Shown one piece after another: positions 11,197 through 23,656 of a stretch of 64,000 nt of DNA. The stretch lies in NCBI GenBank assembly GCA_017562135.1, contig QEYB01001355.1, positions 186,001 through 250,000 on the forward strand, read 5' to 3'. Source of the stretch: Dipylidium caninum (lineage: Eukaryota; Platyhelminthes; Cestoda; Cyclophyllidea; Dipylidiidae). A program made the translations under genes and the position numbers. Under the pieces are notes generated by a model that worked only from the letters and a program-made list of their open reading frames with translations, did not search any database and had not been told where the DNA came from. Position 1 is the first letter of the stretch. Every line of letters starts with the position of its first letter.

Positions 11197-12984
11197 GCGA
11201 CGGATGGATGCTGTCCTGCTCACGTGGACGCTCAAGCCAACATCTCCGCTCGGAGGAGGCCAATCTCGAGTTACACATGGAATGTTTGTGCCCTCATCAC
11301 GCCAATGGGAAAGGTAAACAAAGCCGCAGTGACCTAGAGAATCCGATCAGAATGACACGTGGCACGGCCGCCCCCGTAGACGCGCGAGCGAGCCGAAAGA
11401 CCGAGTAGGCGCGACAGAAGACCTCGCCTGGGCCCACGCGTGGCCCTCCAGCCTCCCGTGGGTCTTTTCACCAGCCTCCTCCGCCGCCGCCGCACTGGCC
11501 TGGGCTAGTGGGGTTTCAGAGAGGAGCAGGGAGGCCACCGCGGCGGGAGCGCTGAACGGAAAACGACGCCACACGCGATGCGTCGGTTGAGGCAGGATGA
11601 TTGCCGTCTCGTCGGAGGTCACATCCGCAGCCGGTCTGCTCGATTCTGCCCCGAGGTGAGCTGTAGCCCGCGAATTGGCTGTCCGGCGCCCCACCCTGCT
11701 TCCTTCCCAGCCCTTTTGCGCGCCTCCAAGGAGCAGATTCTGCGAGTCCTCGAATCACCCACTCTTCTTACGAGGAAGGAAAGTAAGGGGAGCCACCTGA
11801 GCGGTTCTTGCAGTTGGTAGGGCCACTTGGCACGGCCGCGATGGCGATGCAATGGATCGTCTGGGGTTGTGCCAGTTGTTAAAGACGCCTGTCGTGATAC
11901 AGGGAGTTTCAAAGGGGACCGGCCGCCACCGAGGCCTGGGAATAGGGAATACCGCCCGAAGTACATTCCCCTAACTTCCTAGTGCAAGTACAACCCCATT
12001 GGGAATACCCTCAAGCGCTTCCGCCCGTGGTGATAAAAGACAGAAGCATCGTCGGTGAGACTCGTTCGACGGCGACCACTCCGTTAAATCGTGAAAACAA
12101 CGCCGCTCGCGAATAGATTGTCAAATTCCCAGCAGACACACTCACCGGACCGGTGCGAAGCACGCCACGCGTTTGGGAGATGGGATCAACGAAACGTAGA
12201 TTTACGCTGCCCGAGGAATTCAATTAATGCAGCAGTTCGCCGTTGCGGCATGAGAGCGGCGCCCAGTCCAGCCCAACCCCGCTCTTCCCTTTTCTCCTGT
12301 GAATATCTTCACTTTTCAAACCATTCAACCGTCTATCGTAGGCGATTTTTGCCCTTAATTCGTTCCTCCGGCATGAACTTGTAGGGGAAGAACGCAAACC
12401 CGGGACAGATTTCTATGTGCCCTCGTATCGACCAATCAGGAGGCGCGATTATGTTCATCCCCAAACACCGCCGCCGCTCCCCTGGCAGCAGTCGGCTGGC
12501 CTTGGAAACAAAAAAAGTAATCTCCATCGGCCTCCGGGCTTCAAACTGATGGTCCTCCGACGTAAATCATGGGCTGATTGTTGCCTGGGTCTGGAGCATC
12601 AAGCACCGCCCAAGCGGCCGCAAACCGACCAATCAGAAGGCGTAATTTTAGTCACCTCGACGGTCCACCGCTCGTGTGTCATCGCGATTCGAGGCCCTGT
12701 AGATTGTCACGAGTTCAGCGGTTGCCAGCGGGAAAGCGCCTTCTGTCGGCCTCGCCCGCCGATCCCCGGCCCAGCACGCACCGCCCATCTGGCAGGGCAC
12801 CAAACCAATCAGGAGCGACGGCCTTGCTCGCCTCAAAGGGCACACGTCAATTGCATTGTACAAAAAAGAACAATTTGCCAAGTAGTACAAAGGGGAGAGC
12901 AATTCGGGGAGGGTTGCGTGGGGGGGTGGGGATGGAATGAACAGCTTGTCGAAGACGCATCTGGAGGGGAGGAGGCGAGGCTGA

Positions 12985-15900
12985 TTACTCGGCCATGACC
13001 TGTTGAAGGGGGCTTGCGGTTGCGCCAGCAGCGTCGACCTCGCTGGAGTACTCCTCGTACCGAAATATGACGCTGAAGAGGTCGCCGCCCAGTCGACAGG
13101 CGAGCCAGGAGTTCTTGATCACCGCCACCTTGAGGCAGTCGACGCAGAAGCGGGCGTAGAGGTTGGTGTGCACCGCCCGGCCCATGCCCTCGATCACGAT
13201 GAGATCCACCTGCGGCAGGGGAGAAGAAAAAGATGAAGAAGAAGAAGAAGAAGCTCGTCACCAGGGGGAGGCCTCGGGGCTGCAACTCGCACGCCATGGA
13301 GGGCAACGGGGGCAGCAGACTCGACGCAGGTGAATCTTTTAGGGGATTACAACGCTGCAATGCCTGTTCGCGCACCTCGGCGCCTAATGCCACGTCTGAT
13401 GGACTCACGAACGCCTCTGGACAGTGGACGATTGGGGCAGAATGACGAGGACAGGCTGGCAGGGGCCGGCTGCAGTCCCGTCGGCCGGGAATGAGGCAGA
13501 ATGCGGGTCAGAGACCGCGGGCCGGGAGCGCAAACTCGGTGGCAGACAGCGGAAGGACAAAAGGGCTCGGTGGTGGTCGCAGTGTCGCGGGGGGATGAGG
13601 GAGGGGGTAAGGGGGAGAAGGAGAGCGCAATCATCAAAGACGGGACGAGGACAGTACCTTCTCCTGCATCACCAGCTGGACGAGGTGGTGCGAGGTCTGG
13701 CGGAGGTCGAGGCACGGCGAGCACTGCCCGTTGTCCACACACACCAGCCTGGCCTCGTCCAGAGCCCTCTGGAGTCGCGGCTCGAGTCCGGCCACCTCGT
13801 TGAGGAGGAAGCGGAGCTCGCGGAAGGTCACATCGTTGATGGCGGGCACTGGAGGGGAGAGAGGGGAGGGAGCAGTTACCCGACACGCCGCACGCAACTC
13901 CCCGGGGCCAAGGCGGACAGCGACCGCGTTGGTGGCAGAAGGCGGGGATGCCAACCGCGTCCCCACGTCTCGCAAAACCCCGATTCGCCCACGAAGCGCC
14001 CTTCAAGGGCGACACGGACGCGGGGCCGGAGCGCGTCGGGTGCCTCGACGGGACTATGCTGGCGCTGGACACGCTCGTCATTTTATCACCGTGGGCGGAT
14101 GGGGGTGTACTGCACTAAGGTACTTTGGGGAACGTACACATCACGAAGGCGTCTTTTCACCTGGATAACCCAGCGATCGTTCATCGCCCTCGCGGCCGTG
14201 CTACCGACTGCAAGAACCGCCCAGGTGTCAGGAGGCCTGCTGATTCAGAGCAGACTCGTCGCCTCTTTTGACCAGGGCTCAGGATGGGGCCAACGGGGCC
14301 TGCAGCTCACGAGAATCGTCAGCTGCGCACGAGCCCTTCGTCGTTTCCGTTCACGAGAGCCAGGTGCGGCGGCGGAGGCGGCTGGCGAAGCACTGGGCCC
14401 ACGAACACGTGTCACGGCTTGGGCCTCGAATAAGCCGGCGCGACGCCTTCCAGCGAGATTTCGTGTGGACGCTTCGCGTAGTCATGAATAGCCGGACATC
14501 GATGCTGTTGACGGGTGGCGGTCGGGCGGAGCAGACGAGAGCTCGCGGGGTGGAGGCGCGTGCGAACACGTCGGAGGACGTGGAAGTCCAAGGCCCATCA
14601 GCGGAAGAGTTGGCAACGCGCCGCCTGCAATGCTGATGACACGACGCCTCTCACAGGCATCGAGAAGACAGTGTGCAGCAGGAGCCCTGGCGGTTGGGAG
14701 GTGGGCAGGCGCCGCCGTGGACCGAAGTGGGCGAGTGAGGCCAGCCGCGGAGGCGGGAGGAAGGGAGGCGTAGAAGCGACATTCGCCCACGTTGAGTGTT
14801 GCGGTGATCGGTTCAGACTTCCTCACAAGATTTTCACGCGTGTGCCAATTTTCCCCCTCCCTTCCATGAAACCCATCCGCTCCGCGTCCTGGCGACTGCT
14901 CAACAATCTCTCCACACTTTGGAGTTCGTGTCGTGTCGTCAAATTTTGCCTGTCCCTCACCCGTCCCCTTCATGGCCGGACTCACCGATCCCGAGGCGGT
15001 TTTTGGTTGTCAACCGGCCTCCGGCCGCCCTCATGAAGCCCGTCCCAGGGAGGCGGGCAAATGGGGCCACAACTCGCATTCCCCGCCCACATGCTCGCCA
15101 CTGAGGGAAGCGCGGGTCAAAGGTCGTCCGCTGCCGCCCCGAGCGCTCTGGGCGCGCATCCGCGCCACCTCGGTCTTGGCACTAGACCAAACGAGTCGCG
15201 TCTTATCAGAAGGACATCACTCCGGACCGTCGGAGGGACTGGGGGGGGGGGGAGGGGGTCAACTCACCGAGTTGGCGGTCAGGATGACCTTGCTGCCCCA
15301 GTCCAAGCACTCGACCACGAAGGGCAGCACGCCGAGGATTAAGTCGGCCCCGCTGTTGTCGCAGAAGATGAGGACGCATCGCGGCCGGTCCGCGGGTTGC
15401 TGATCCGCTCCAGCCATCGCGAGAAGTCGTCCACCAACCACGGCCGCGGCTGCAAGGGAGAGGCACCGAGGGGGACGAGTCAGGTGCACGCGTGACCCTT
15501 TAACCAACGCAAAAGCGCCGCGGCACGAGAATCCACCCGCCCCCGCCACCCCCGCCAAACGTGGAGATCGGCGTCTCGAAGAAGCCACCAGGACGTTTCG
15601 TTTTGATTAGCGCGGAATCGAGGCTCAAAATACTTGCAAGCAGTCGAAAAGGGAGCGACATTGGGAAGACGGGGCGGCTCCCCGAAAGTCGTCTTTGATC
15701 TGGGGGGGAGGCTTTGCCCGCGGGCGATCGTCCCCATTGTGGGTGGTTTGTGACCGGCTGGCCGGACGGGGCGGGGCGGGCGGGCCTTCGTCAGACTCGG
15801 CCCCAGCCAGAAGACGCTCCCCTCGCCACCGCCCACAGGAAACGTCTCACAGGTCCGCTTGGCCTGTCTTACCGACGGAAACAGTTGCGCGTTACTGTAT

Positions 15901-17514
15901 TTGCCGCGCGAAAAGAGTCAGCGAGCGGACGAGGAACGGCAGGGCGGTGTAATTACCGCGTGAGGCTGGAGACGACCGCTCCAACGCGTGGCGCAGTCAC
16001 GATTGAGGAAGAAGGAGACGAAGAAGAGGAAGCGGGGAGTGCGCGAGAGTGGGAAGGAGCGAAGCGCAAATCAGCGGGCGCCTCGGCCGGGGCGCTCGCC
16101 TCTGTTGAGGGAATTCCCCGCCGCGACTCCGCCGCTGCCAGACAGGCAAGCCCAAAAGGGACGGGAGTTGAAGCTCCGACACAAGGCCACATCCACCGCC
16201 GAGGAGCGCGCGCCACGCCCCCGATTCGTCCAAAAGTACACCGACCGGCGGACGAAGCCAATGGTGCGGCCGACGCCGCAGACGCATCATCGGCATCAGT
16301 CGGGTGCGCCTGTCCCGCGGGTGTAGAGTCACGTTGACGGGCAATTTGAGAGAGAGTCTGACATTAAGCGTTCACGCGATCACCGTCTCCGCGCCCCGCG
16401 GGAAAGTCCACCCGAGCGGAGACGGAGGTTTCGCGTAAAGCCTGAGACCCGCCACCTGCCGACTCGGCACGGATTCCAGAGCGCGTCAGAGGAAGTGGGA
16501 AGCGCGTCCAGCCTCGCTCACACAGCGAAAGTGGGTCGATCCACGAGACGAGGGCGGAAGCGGGGAGGAATTCCTCAGCTTGGGCGCAAGAGACGATAGG
16601 AGCGACGGCTTCTGTGGTCACAACGAAAAAGTCTGAGAATGTGCAGTTTAAATGGGATTCAGAGCCAAAGTTGTCACGAAGAAGCGTAACCCTCTGCGCC
16701 AACTGAAAAAAAGCCTCACGCATAGAGGCGGAGAGGCTGCTGGCCGTTTCAACCAGGCGACCGCGCCGCCCGCACGAGTATGCAGGGGAGAGGAGGAAGA
16801 GGACGCGAGCGGTGGGACAAAAGGGGCGGGCGGGGCGAGGTGAGGCGATGAGGTAAAATGGTGACCTGCAGTTTGGTGAGAGCCTCGTCGAAGCTCGCCA
16901 TGCCGTCGACGGATTCCTGAGACTGCGTGAAGAAGCGGACCGCCTCGGAGGCGCCCCAGTCGAAGATGTTGCCGGTGAGGAAGCCCTTGGCCAGCGCCAT
17001 CTGCCGCTCCGCCCAGTCCAGTCGGCCAGACGCTCCATTATGCTGGGGAAGTAGTTGAGGGACCATGTGTTCTCCAGCTGGTGGAAATTCAAATGACAAC
17101 AATGGTAATAGCGGGCAGGGAAACCACAGCTTCCACGTTATCAAAGGACGGAAGAGGTTGTGGGAACAGGAATGCTCAGTTCGACAGGGAGAGGTGAACA
17201 GAGGCTTGAACAACCACACAAGTGGGATAATGCATCAAATCAAATACCGACTAAAAGAGGACCCAAGTCCAGTGAAGCACCTTTTTCTGAACACAGAAAG
17301 CATCAGGGAATCCGAACTCTCGAAGGATGTGCTGCTGAGCCTCAAGGATGCTCCGCACGGTGAGCAGTCCGCGTCCGCTTGGACGAACACCCAGTTCGGA
17401 GAGGAAGTTCACGTAACGCTCCGCGAAAAGCTGAGCACGTTCCCTCACATCCTCCGCCGTTGTCGTCTCCGCCTGGCTCTCTTCCGCTTTCTTCCTCAAC
17501 CGCTCAACGCCTTG
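12985..17514 (-). CDS. PANK4: PANK4-like protein, C-terminal DUF89 phosphatase half (frame disrupted)
   Basis: Exons on the minus strand are 17514-17281, 17077-16866, 15449-15268, 13848-13658 and 13209-12985, ending at a TAA. They encode, in order, [108 protein letters not shown] and [20 protein letters not shown]. This is the DUF89/ARMT1-type metal phosphatase of PANK4, which in vertebrates dephosphorylates 4'-phosphopantetheine and related metabolites. The DNSG..D and GMGRA metal and substrate motifs are present. As read, the frame breaks near 17024, near 15389 and at the 15268 junction; each is repaired by one extra base. Family identity is near certain, but whether the gene is intact is not. 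Confidence 0.88.
14410..15023 (-). repeat. Diverged ~0.6 kb interspersed repeat, arm B (inverted)
   Basis: Reverse-complement counterpart of 10517-11196, sharing the same series of blocks. It sits in the PANK4 intron between the exons at 15268 and 13848. The two arms therefore flank the last two PANK4 exons about 3.2 kb apart. No terminal repeat or target-site duplication could be fixed by eye. Confidence 0.7.
15237..15257. repeat. G homopolymer tract next to a PANK4 donor
   Basis: A run of G, broken once by A, lies just inside the PANK4 intron, about 10 bases from the exon end at 15268. The neighbouring junction is one base out of phase. Length error in such a tract is a common sequencing fault. 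Confidence 0.85.
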
Positions 17515-17605
17515 CTGTCGGGGGGAGAAGAAAAAATGCAAACTCCTGACCAAAAAGGATGATTTTTCCAGTCTGCCGCGGGCCCACAAGACGGGAGTGC
17601 CTCAC

Positions 17606-20600
17606 CTTAAAGCACTCCAGCCAGTAGACTCGCGCTTTGCAATCCTGAGTCAAATCCCAAGTGTCGGGGACGTAGTCGCGGGGGAGAGGAGGAGGGGGAA
17701 CGGCTCAAGCGAATGTCGCCCAGATGTTCGAGTTCAAACTCGGACAGGTCAGTCCTTCAGCGTTGTTGGGTGAGTGAAGAGAGCTGCGGCCAATTAAGGA
17801 GGTCGCGTAGCTCTCCGCCCAGCATTTGGAACATGTGCCGCTGCTGTTGCGGTGGCGGGGACTGGTCAATCGACGATTGCGACACTGATGCTTCATCCGT
17901 CTCAAGACGATTAGGTGTAGGAAGTTCAGGGGGATGTCGAGCCTTCATAAAGGCTCCCACAGCACCGAGATAACCCTCGTGCCGCAAAAACATAGCCTTC
18001 ATAGCGCCATGAGACCAGTAATTTACAGCAAAAGAGATGACCTAAAAGCGAAAGTGGATAAACAATCGTACTCAAATCATATAAGTAGAGCAAGTTGAGC
18101 GGGCGCCGGACGTGCCTGCATTGTGAGACGATGGTTGCGGATGAAGAAGCCCCCGAAGAGGATACGCCGTTACGCCATTCTGGAGAGCGTAGAGACATGC
18201 CAGCTGACCGATGTTGCTAAGATTACAAAATAAAGGGAGTGACATTTGGATCACGAATCCGGTCACAACCAGGAGGGAGAGGGGGGGGAGGGGAGGAGGG
18301 AGAGGTGATTATTCAAATTGCGAAGAGAGGGGTTAGGAGCGTTTCAATTTCTTAGAAAGGGGGAACAAGAAATGTAACGCTCTCACAAATCACTGGGAAG
18401 CCGTTTGTATACAGAATGTGGTAGTTAGTCAAATCTGCAATAGGGCGCCATCTGCGCCAAACAACACGATTGTTTACGTTGCAGACGCCATTGTTGGTTG
18501 ATTACTGTCGCATGGTCAGACTTGTCACGTCGACCATCGCGGTTCGAGGGGAGGTGAGCGAAGTTGCGCCAGTTGGTGAGGCCGGCGTTGGAGATGTTAG
18601 TCCCCGCAGTGCAGAGGTCATTTTTGCGTTGACCTTAATCTCGTCTGGCTCCATGAGAACTGCGATAAAATTCGCTACCCACACAGTGAATAAGCGTGTC
18701 CAAGAGTTGGGAGGAAAGCGGTTTTGTTGCGGTCTGGGAAGTGGAAAGAGACTTTTCAGGCCTCATCACGGGCGGACGTGTAAAAGGAGAGTCTCAGGGT
18801 GGCCGCGCAGACGCACGAGAGAGAAGATACGGGCGGATGAATGGAACGGAGAGGAGAAAATGAATCAAAGGGAACCGATTGGAGGAATATAAAATGGGTG
18901 GTTGAAAAAAAGGTTGGCGAAAAGAAAGGGAGAACAGGCAGAGAGAAGGACAGTCAGACGGAGGAGGCGGGGGATGTCGCCGAGCTAACCGCGAGGGGCG
19001 GGGGAGAGAGGAATGGATACAGGCAAAAACCTCATCCTCACTTGCTAATGGCCACCAGCAAAGCCTTGACCATGTCCGCCGGTCGGCGTGTCTCATTGGG
19101 TCGTCGTGCGGCTAAACCGAAAGAGCTGGCGATCACATCCCCGGCAGACCCAGTGACTCGTAGGCGCCGCCGTAGATGTCCCTCACCAGCATATCCACCT
19201 CGCGATGATCGCCTTTGTCAGCCAGCGCCAGCAACTCGTCGAAGGACATTTGGCCTGAAAGGAGGCACCTTTTCAACTTCCTCCTGCTCCATGAAAAGAG
19301 TTATAGACTCTGCAGCTTTGGACCTCACCACTGAGGGCAAGGCGTAGTCCTGCCCTGTGCTCCCCACGCGTAAGCCCAACGTTTATGAACAGTTTACTCT
19401 GGAATTTCGTTGCAACAAGAAGTCGGGTGTTTTCGCGGATTCCAGTAGAGGAAATGCCATACGATCACGCATTCCACTTTTGACCCCAATCTTCCTTTCC
19501 TCGTGGCATCCTGGGCATTCCAGGGCTCGTATTACGATAAAGACACCACGTCCTCTGACCTTGCTTGACCTCAGAGGTGGGAGTTTAAACAGCCTTAACT
19601 TCAACGCTGGCTACAACGCCCTCCATGAGGGCCTTGGTCGCGTCTTGTCACTAGCATCACCCACTTGTTGGCTCAGACCCTGAGAAGTGGCACCCGCCAG
19701 GGCCCTGTTGCGCTATTACTCTGGTCTTAATTTTGTTTGGCTTTGAAAATCTGCTTCGCTATTGCCAATCCAGACTGAAGTCGGATGTTTTGAGGGCTTT
19801 AATGCCAAGGGGTGATGCTGGCCTAGGATGTCGGGACAAAAGTACATTTTGAGGTGACATAGGGCTAAGAATGCAAGAGACTCCATTTGAAACATATTCT
19901 TCATATCCGTGACAGACATGACCTCTTGTCGGATACGTGGATGAGATCATTGCGTAGGTCGCGTTAAACAGCTCTCTTTAGTTGCAACAATTGGCACGAG
20001 GACAATTCACTTCCCTGTCTAGATGTCTAATGGGAAATATGGGCGTATTTAGTGTATAATCAACGAAAAAGTAAATAGCCAAAAGTCGGGATAAACAAAA
20101 GAAGTCTAAACTCGAAAGGAAAGAAGGGTAAAACCACTTTACCACCAGCAAGAAGACTTCCGATTCCCCAAAAAGTTCCTCCACCCAGGGACGTTTCCAC
20201 CCACACGTTCATATAAGGCGTCGGCTTCAACTTTGAGGAAGCTGACTCCAGACCCTATGTTCACCAAGAGGAAAGGGAAAGTATTCACCATAAAAAGAAG
20301 AGAGAAAGATCTGCGACGGGCATGGCCGTTTGTCATAGATAACGCTTCATCGGGAATGTTACGCAGAAGAAAGGTGCATCCTCGCACCAAAGCAGCCATC
20401 TCATCTTCCCGCTCAATTTCTACATCGCCTAATTTCTCGAGAATGCTCGGCATGTACTTGAAGGCTCCTCCACCAGTGACTCGACCTACTAGACGCACAG
20501 CATCCCTGTCAACGTCTGAATAGGCTGGAAGGACAGTTGAACGGATGAACTCAAGAGGAATCAATGTGACGAGTCTCGAACTTGGTGAAGCAAAGCTTGT

Positions 20601-20872
20601 GGCCCTCATATTCATGGCTCTCGGTAATCGTAGAACTCGAAAGGGCCGCAAACAGTTGTGCGACGCTTAGAGTGAGGATCAGAAAGTTCTTTGGAACACA
20701 CACCTTGTAGCGGAAGTGAGCTGTAGGCCAATTTGGCTAGCGAGCCTCCAATGTCAAGAGCAAAGATACATTCAACAATTCTATCAGGCAGGGATTGATC
20801 AGGTTCTTCGGACATAGCCAATTCCGCAAAACTGGAAATGTCGATGGGAGATGCGTATAAGGAGTGCGTCAT
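17606..20872 (-). CDS. PANK4: PANK4-like protein, N-terminal pantothenate-kinase half (frame disrupted)
   Basis: Exons on the minus strand are 20872-20143, 19254-19042, 18216-18116 and 18041-17606. ATG at 20872 or 20815 precedes [18 protein letters not shown], the ATP-binding loop of eukaryotic pantothenate kinases. Then come [33 protein letters not shown] then [55 protein letters not shown] and [16 protein letters not shown]. These are kinase motifs in the family order, followed by the linker [11 protein letters not shown] and [10 protein letters not shown]. The intron after LTMQ uses a GC donor with matching phase. Introns are retained, so this is not a processed copy. Single-base frame breaks occur near 20620, 20561, 20195, 19140, 18170 and 17696. 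An in-frame TGA lies at 17757-17759. The Glu and Arg lost in human PANK4 are kept here. Confidence 0.86.
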
Positions 20873-22245
20873 CGTATAGAGATTACGAAATAGTAAATTC
20901 CCGAAAGATGTTAAAAGGTCGAAAACAAACGCAATCACTTCGAAGTTTTACAATTACAAAAATAAGAGCGAACTGAGCGAATTACGAGTTTGAAAGGAAG
21001 CCGAAATATAGTTAATCCGAAAACGCGAACATCAACGCCGCGGAAGGATTTTTGTGATTTACACGGCACAGCGAAGCGGCACGCAGAAAAAAACAGGGCT
21101 TATTGGGAAAATGAGAAGGGAAAATAGCGGCATTAAATGACCTAGTCGCGGATAACCAATCAAAATGACGTCGTACGGTTTGACCGACCTCGGAATGAAA
21201 ATATAGCTCTTTTAAAGAATATCAGGAATAATTGAAAACTAATTTAAAGTCATCATACTCACTAAGAGTGGTGCATAAAAGGTATTCACGAAGCCATGGG
21301 CCTATTAACAGGGTCAATTAGGCAATCGCTTTGGCACCAGAAAGAAACCCCCCGCTGGCTACCGCAAAGCGGGCCTTTTCTAAGTACTTTGGGCAACCGT
21401 ACCCCGACTATGCTTAAAGCGACCCTGACCATCTTAAACGTAGTGGCACAAACGATGGCGTTCCATAACCCGGTAACTGTTTCTTGTGCGACTGCTATAT
21501 ATAATATCACAACATTAATTCTCTTGCGTTATTAGGTGGTAATAAACCGGAAAACATCGCCGGACCCTCACACTAAGATCGACTGATATTTAGCTGGCTC
21601 ATTTATTATTCTTTTATGAGCCCGTTGGGATCTTTCTTTAGTCTGTGGCATCCCTGGCCCAACCTCCATACATTTCTAATTTCAACTAACCCCTCCGGTA
21701 CCATCGAAACCTAGTTTCTCTCCAATTAGGTAGTGGCGAGATTGATCAGACGCTACTCGTCAAACTCAATAGAAAGCCAAGATAAACGAGCTAGAAAGTG
21801 GAAGAAGAGACCCATCGGATGCATTTCTGTTTTCTTACGGAAGTTGTCTTGAGAAAATTAGCAGAGGTGCTTGAGGTCCATCCGGTTACGGCGATTATCA
21901 GCGCCTAGGGCGCCGTACAGTAGATTGCGGTGCCACTTTTTTTTGGCACGCATGTCGTTTCGTCAAAACGTGCTGATTCTACGACTGAAATCAAAAATCT
22001 ACACCGACTTTTTGCGACTTGCGTGATTATAAGCATGCTAACCTGCGGCGGAAAGCACTTATGAGGATACACAAGGAGGAGCATGCCATTTGCCCAACGA
22101 TGCCCCACGAACCGTGGATCTCGATTCGGAAACGTGAACCGAGGGGATTGATGATCGCATTGACCCGCGTCCGACCAAACCGACCGTTACTGGCCTCGGC
22201 CGAGCCAAGGAATAGACTTTTTTCGAGGTTAGGAGCCGACATGCG

Positions 22246-22374
22246 GCCCAACAAAAATTGCACCAGCCGACGATGTTTCACGTCGTCTGTGCGGGCAATT
22301 GGAGTAGTTTTTCAACTAGCAATAACCGCGCCTCAGTTAGACCTCATTGGCTACGGTACCGCCGCTGCGCAAAG
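22246..22374 (+). repeat. ~130 bp interspersed repeat, copy 1
   Basis: Nearly identical to 23527-23656 in the same orientation, from GCCCAACAAAAATTGCACCA to CGCCGCTGCGCAAAG. Differences are small indels, such as two extra G after CAATTGG in copy 2. It contains the imperfect palindrome ACGATGTTTCACGTCGT. It may be a SINE or MITE fragment; no tRNA-like head was recognised. Confidence 0.85.
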
Positions 22375-23526
22375 TTGGCTCCGCACCTTAGCCGTCGGAC
22401 TAAGTAGGCAATAAGCCCCTTGCACAGGAAGCATAAGTTAAATACTTTTATAACAAACCCGCAAATTCATATAATCGTTAATGTATATCTAATGTATTTA
22501 TGTTTTTTCCTAGACTAATAAAGGTATTTTTTGTTAGATTTTCTTTTTTAAAAATGACAGAACTATATTTGTCTTTCGCAAAATAAGTAGTATAAGTCCC
22601 CCTTGAGTGCGCAATATCGATCTTTTCGGTGAGCGCATGGACTCCGTAGGCCCCAAGCTATTTCACTGCCGGTTGCAGTGAGTCCATTACACTCCTGCCT
22701 ATGCGTGTGAATATCACCACAACCTTGGCATCATGGGGAGGCATTTAAACAGAACCACAGGTACACTACTTAAACGCTATTCGCCTTCTCGGTCCCCCCC
22801 CTTCTGGTTTCTTATGTAAGGGGTAGCTACTCAATGCCTTTCAGCTGCAAAGGACGATAGGTGTCTTGGAAGAACTTCGCGTCTTTCATGTTGACCGGCG
22901 ATAATCTAGCCTACGATAAAGTAAAAAACATCAAGATTTCAGTTGTTCATTTGAAAGCTGTCAGTCCACGTTATTTAGCAGCGTGATTTCTAAAGCAAGG
23001 CATCACAGCGTAAGGCTACGATGTGATGCCTTTGCGGTTACTACTCGGTGTGCTCCAGCTTGTCTGCGACAGCTGCTAGCCGCTTAGAAGAGCCAACAGG
23101 GTGTAGTGCTATTGCGGCTCGTCTTCGCAAGGGGCTGTCGCAATCTTAACACTGGGAGTCTCATACTCGCCTCCATCTCCCTGCCTGTTGCTCCAAGTGT
23201 AAGTGATGAGATTGCGGAATGACCCGGAATATCGATTTCCCTTGCACCTCGCAGAACCGCACCGTCTCCTCGATTCCCTGTCTTCCAGTGTCTGCACTCA
23301 GTCGAACTTTGCAGTCAGGCGCGCACGAACTCGTTAAGATTGACGTCGGGCATTGACCGCTGACGCATAAAAGACAAACTCAAGCTCCAGCCTCACTTCG
23401 AGTGCGCTTAGGTCTGGACGACCGAAGACGAGGCACGGAGTCCGCTTGCCGGACCACCAAAACATGACCGGGGGAACACCTCCCCAATCCTCGCAGTTTT
23501 TTTTTGAATTTAAGGACTGTCAAGCA

Positions 23527-23656
23527 GCCCAACAAAAATTGCACCAGCCGACGATGTTTCACGTCGTCTGTGCGGGCAATTGGGGAGTAGTTTTCAACTA
23601 GCAATAACCGCGCCTCAGTTAGACCTCATTGGCTACGGTACCGCCGCTGCGCAAAG
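23527..23656 (+). repeat. ~130 bp interspersed repeat, copy 2
   Basis: Second copy of the repeat at 22246-22374, 1.28 kb away in direct orientation. Sequence on either side is not obviously shared, so the two copies look like separate insertions or the conserved core of an older duplication. Confidence 0.85.

Larger units (their letters stand above)
8601..12984. other. Intergenic region between MYLIP-like and PANK4-like genes
   Basis: GC-rich DNA with the 5' side of MYLIP on the left and the 3' side of PANK4 on the right. It holds an ATCC repeat (9470-9518), one arm of a diverged inverted repeat (10517-11196) and three similar CCAAT motifs (near 12430, 12626 and 12804). A minus-strand stretch at about 10130-10520 shows a good splice donor (GAGCTCGAG then GTGAGG) and Cys-rich translations, described under findings, but no gene could be built from it. 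Confidence 0.5.

Noticed and set aside
12985..20872. PANK4 as a processed (retrotransposed) pseudogene.
   Set aside because: All nine exons are separated by proper introns, with GT or GC donors and AG acceptors.
22246..22374. A hammerhead ribozyme in the short repeat.
   Set aside because: The hairpin is present, but the CTGATGA and GAAA core elements are not in the required order.
21296..22414. Open frames of 60-130 codons on the plus strand.
   Set aside because: No motif, no splice context and no coding composition; one overlaps the dispersed ~130 bp repeat.
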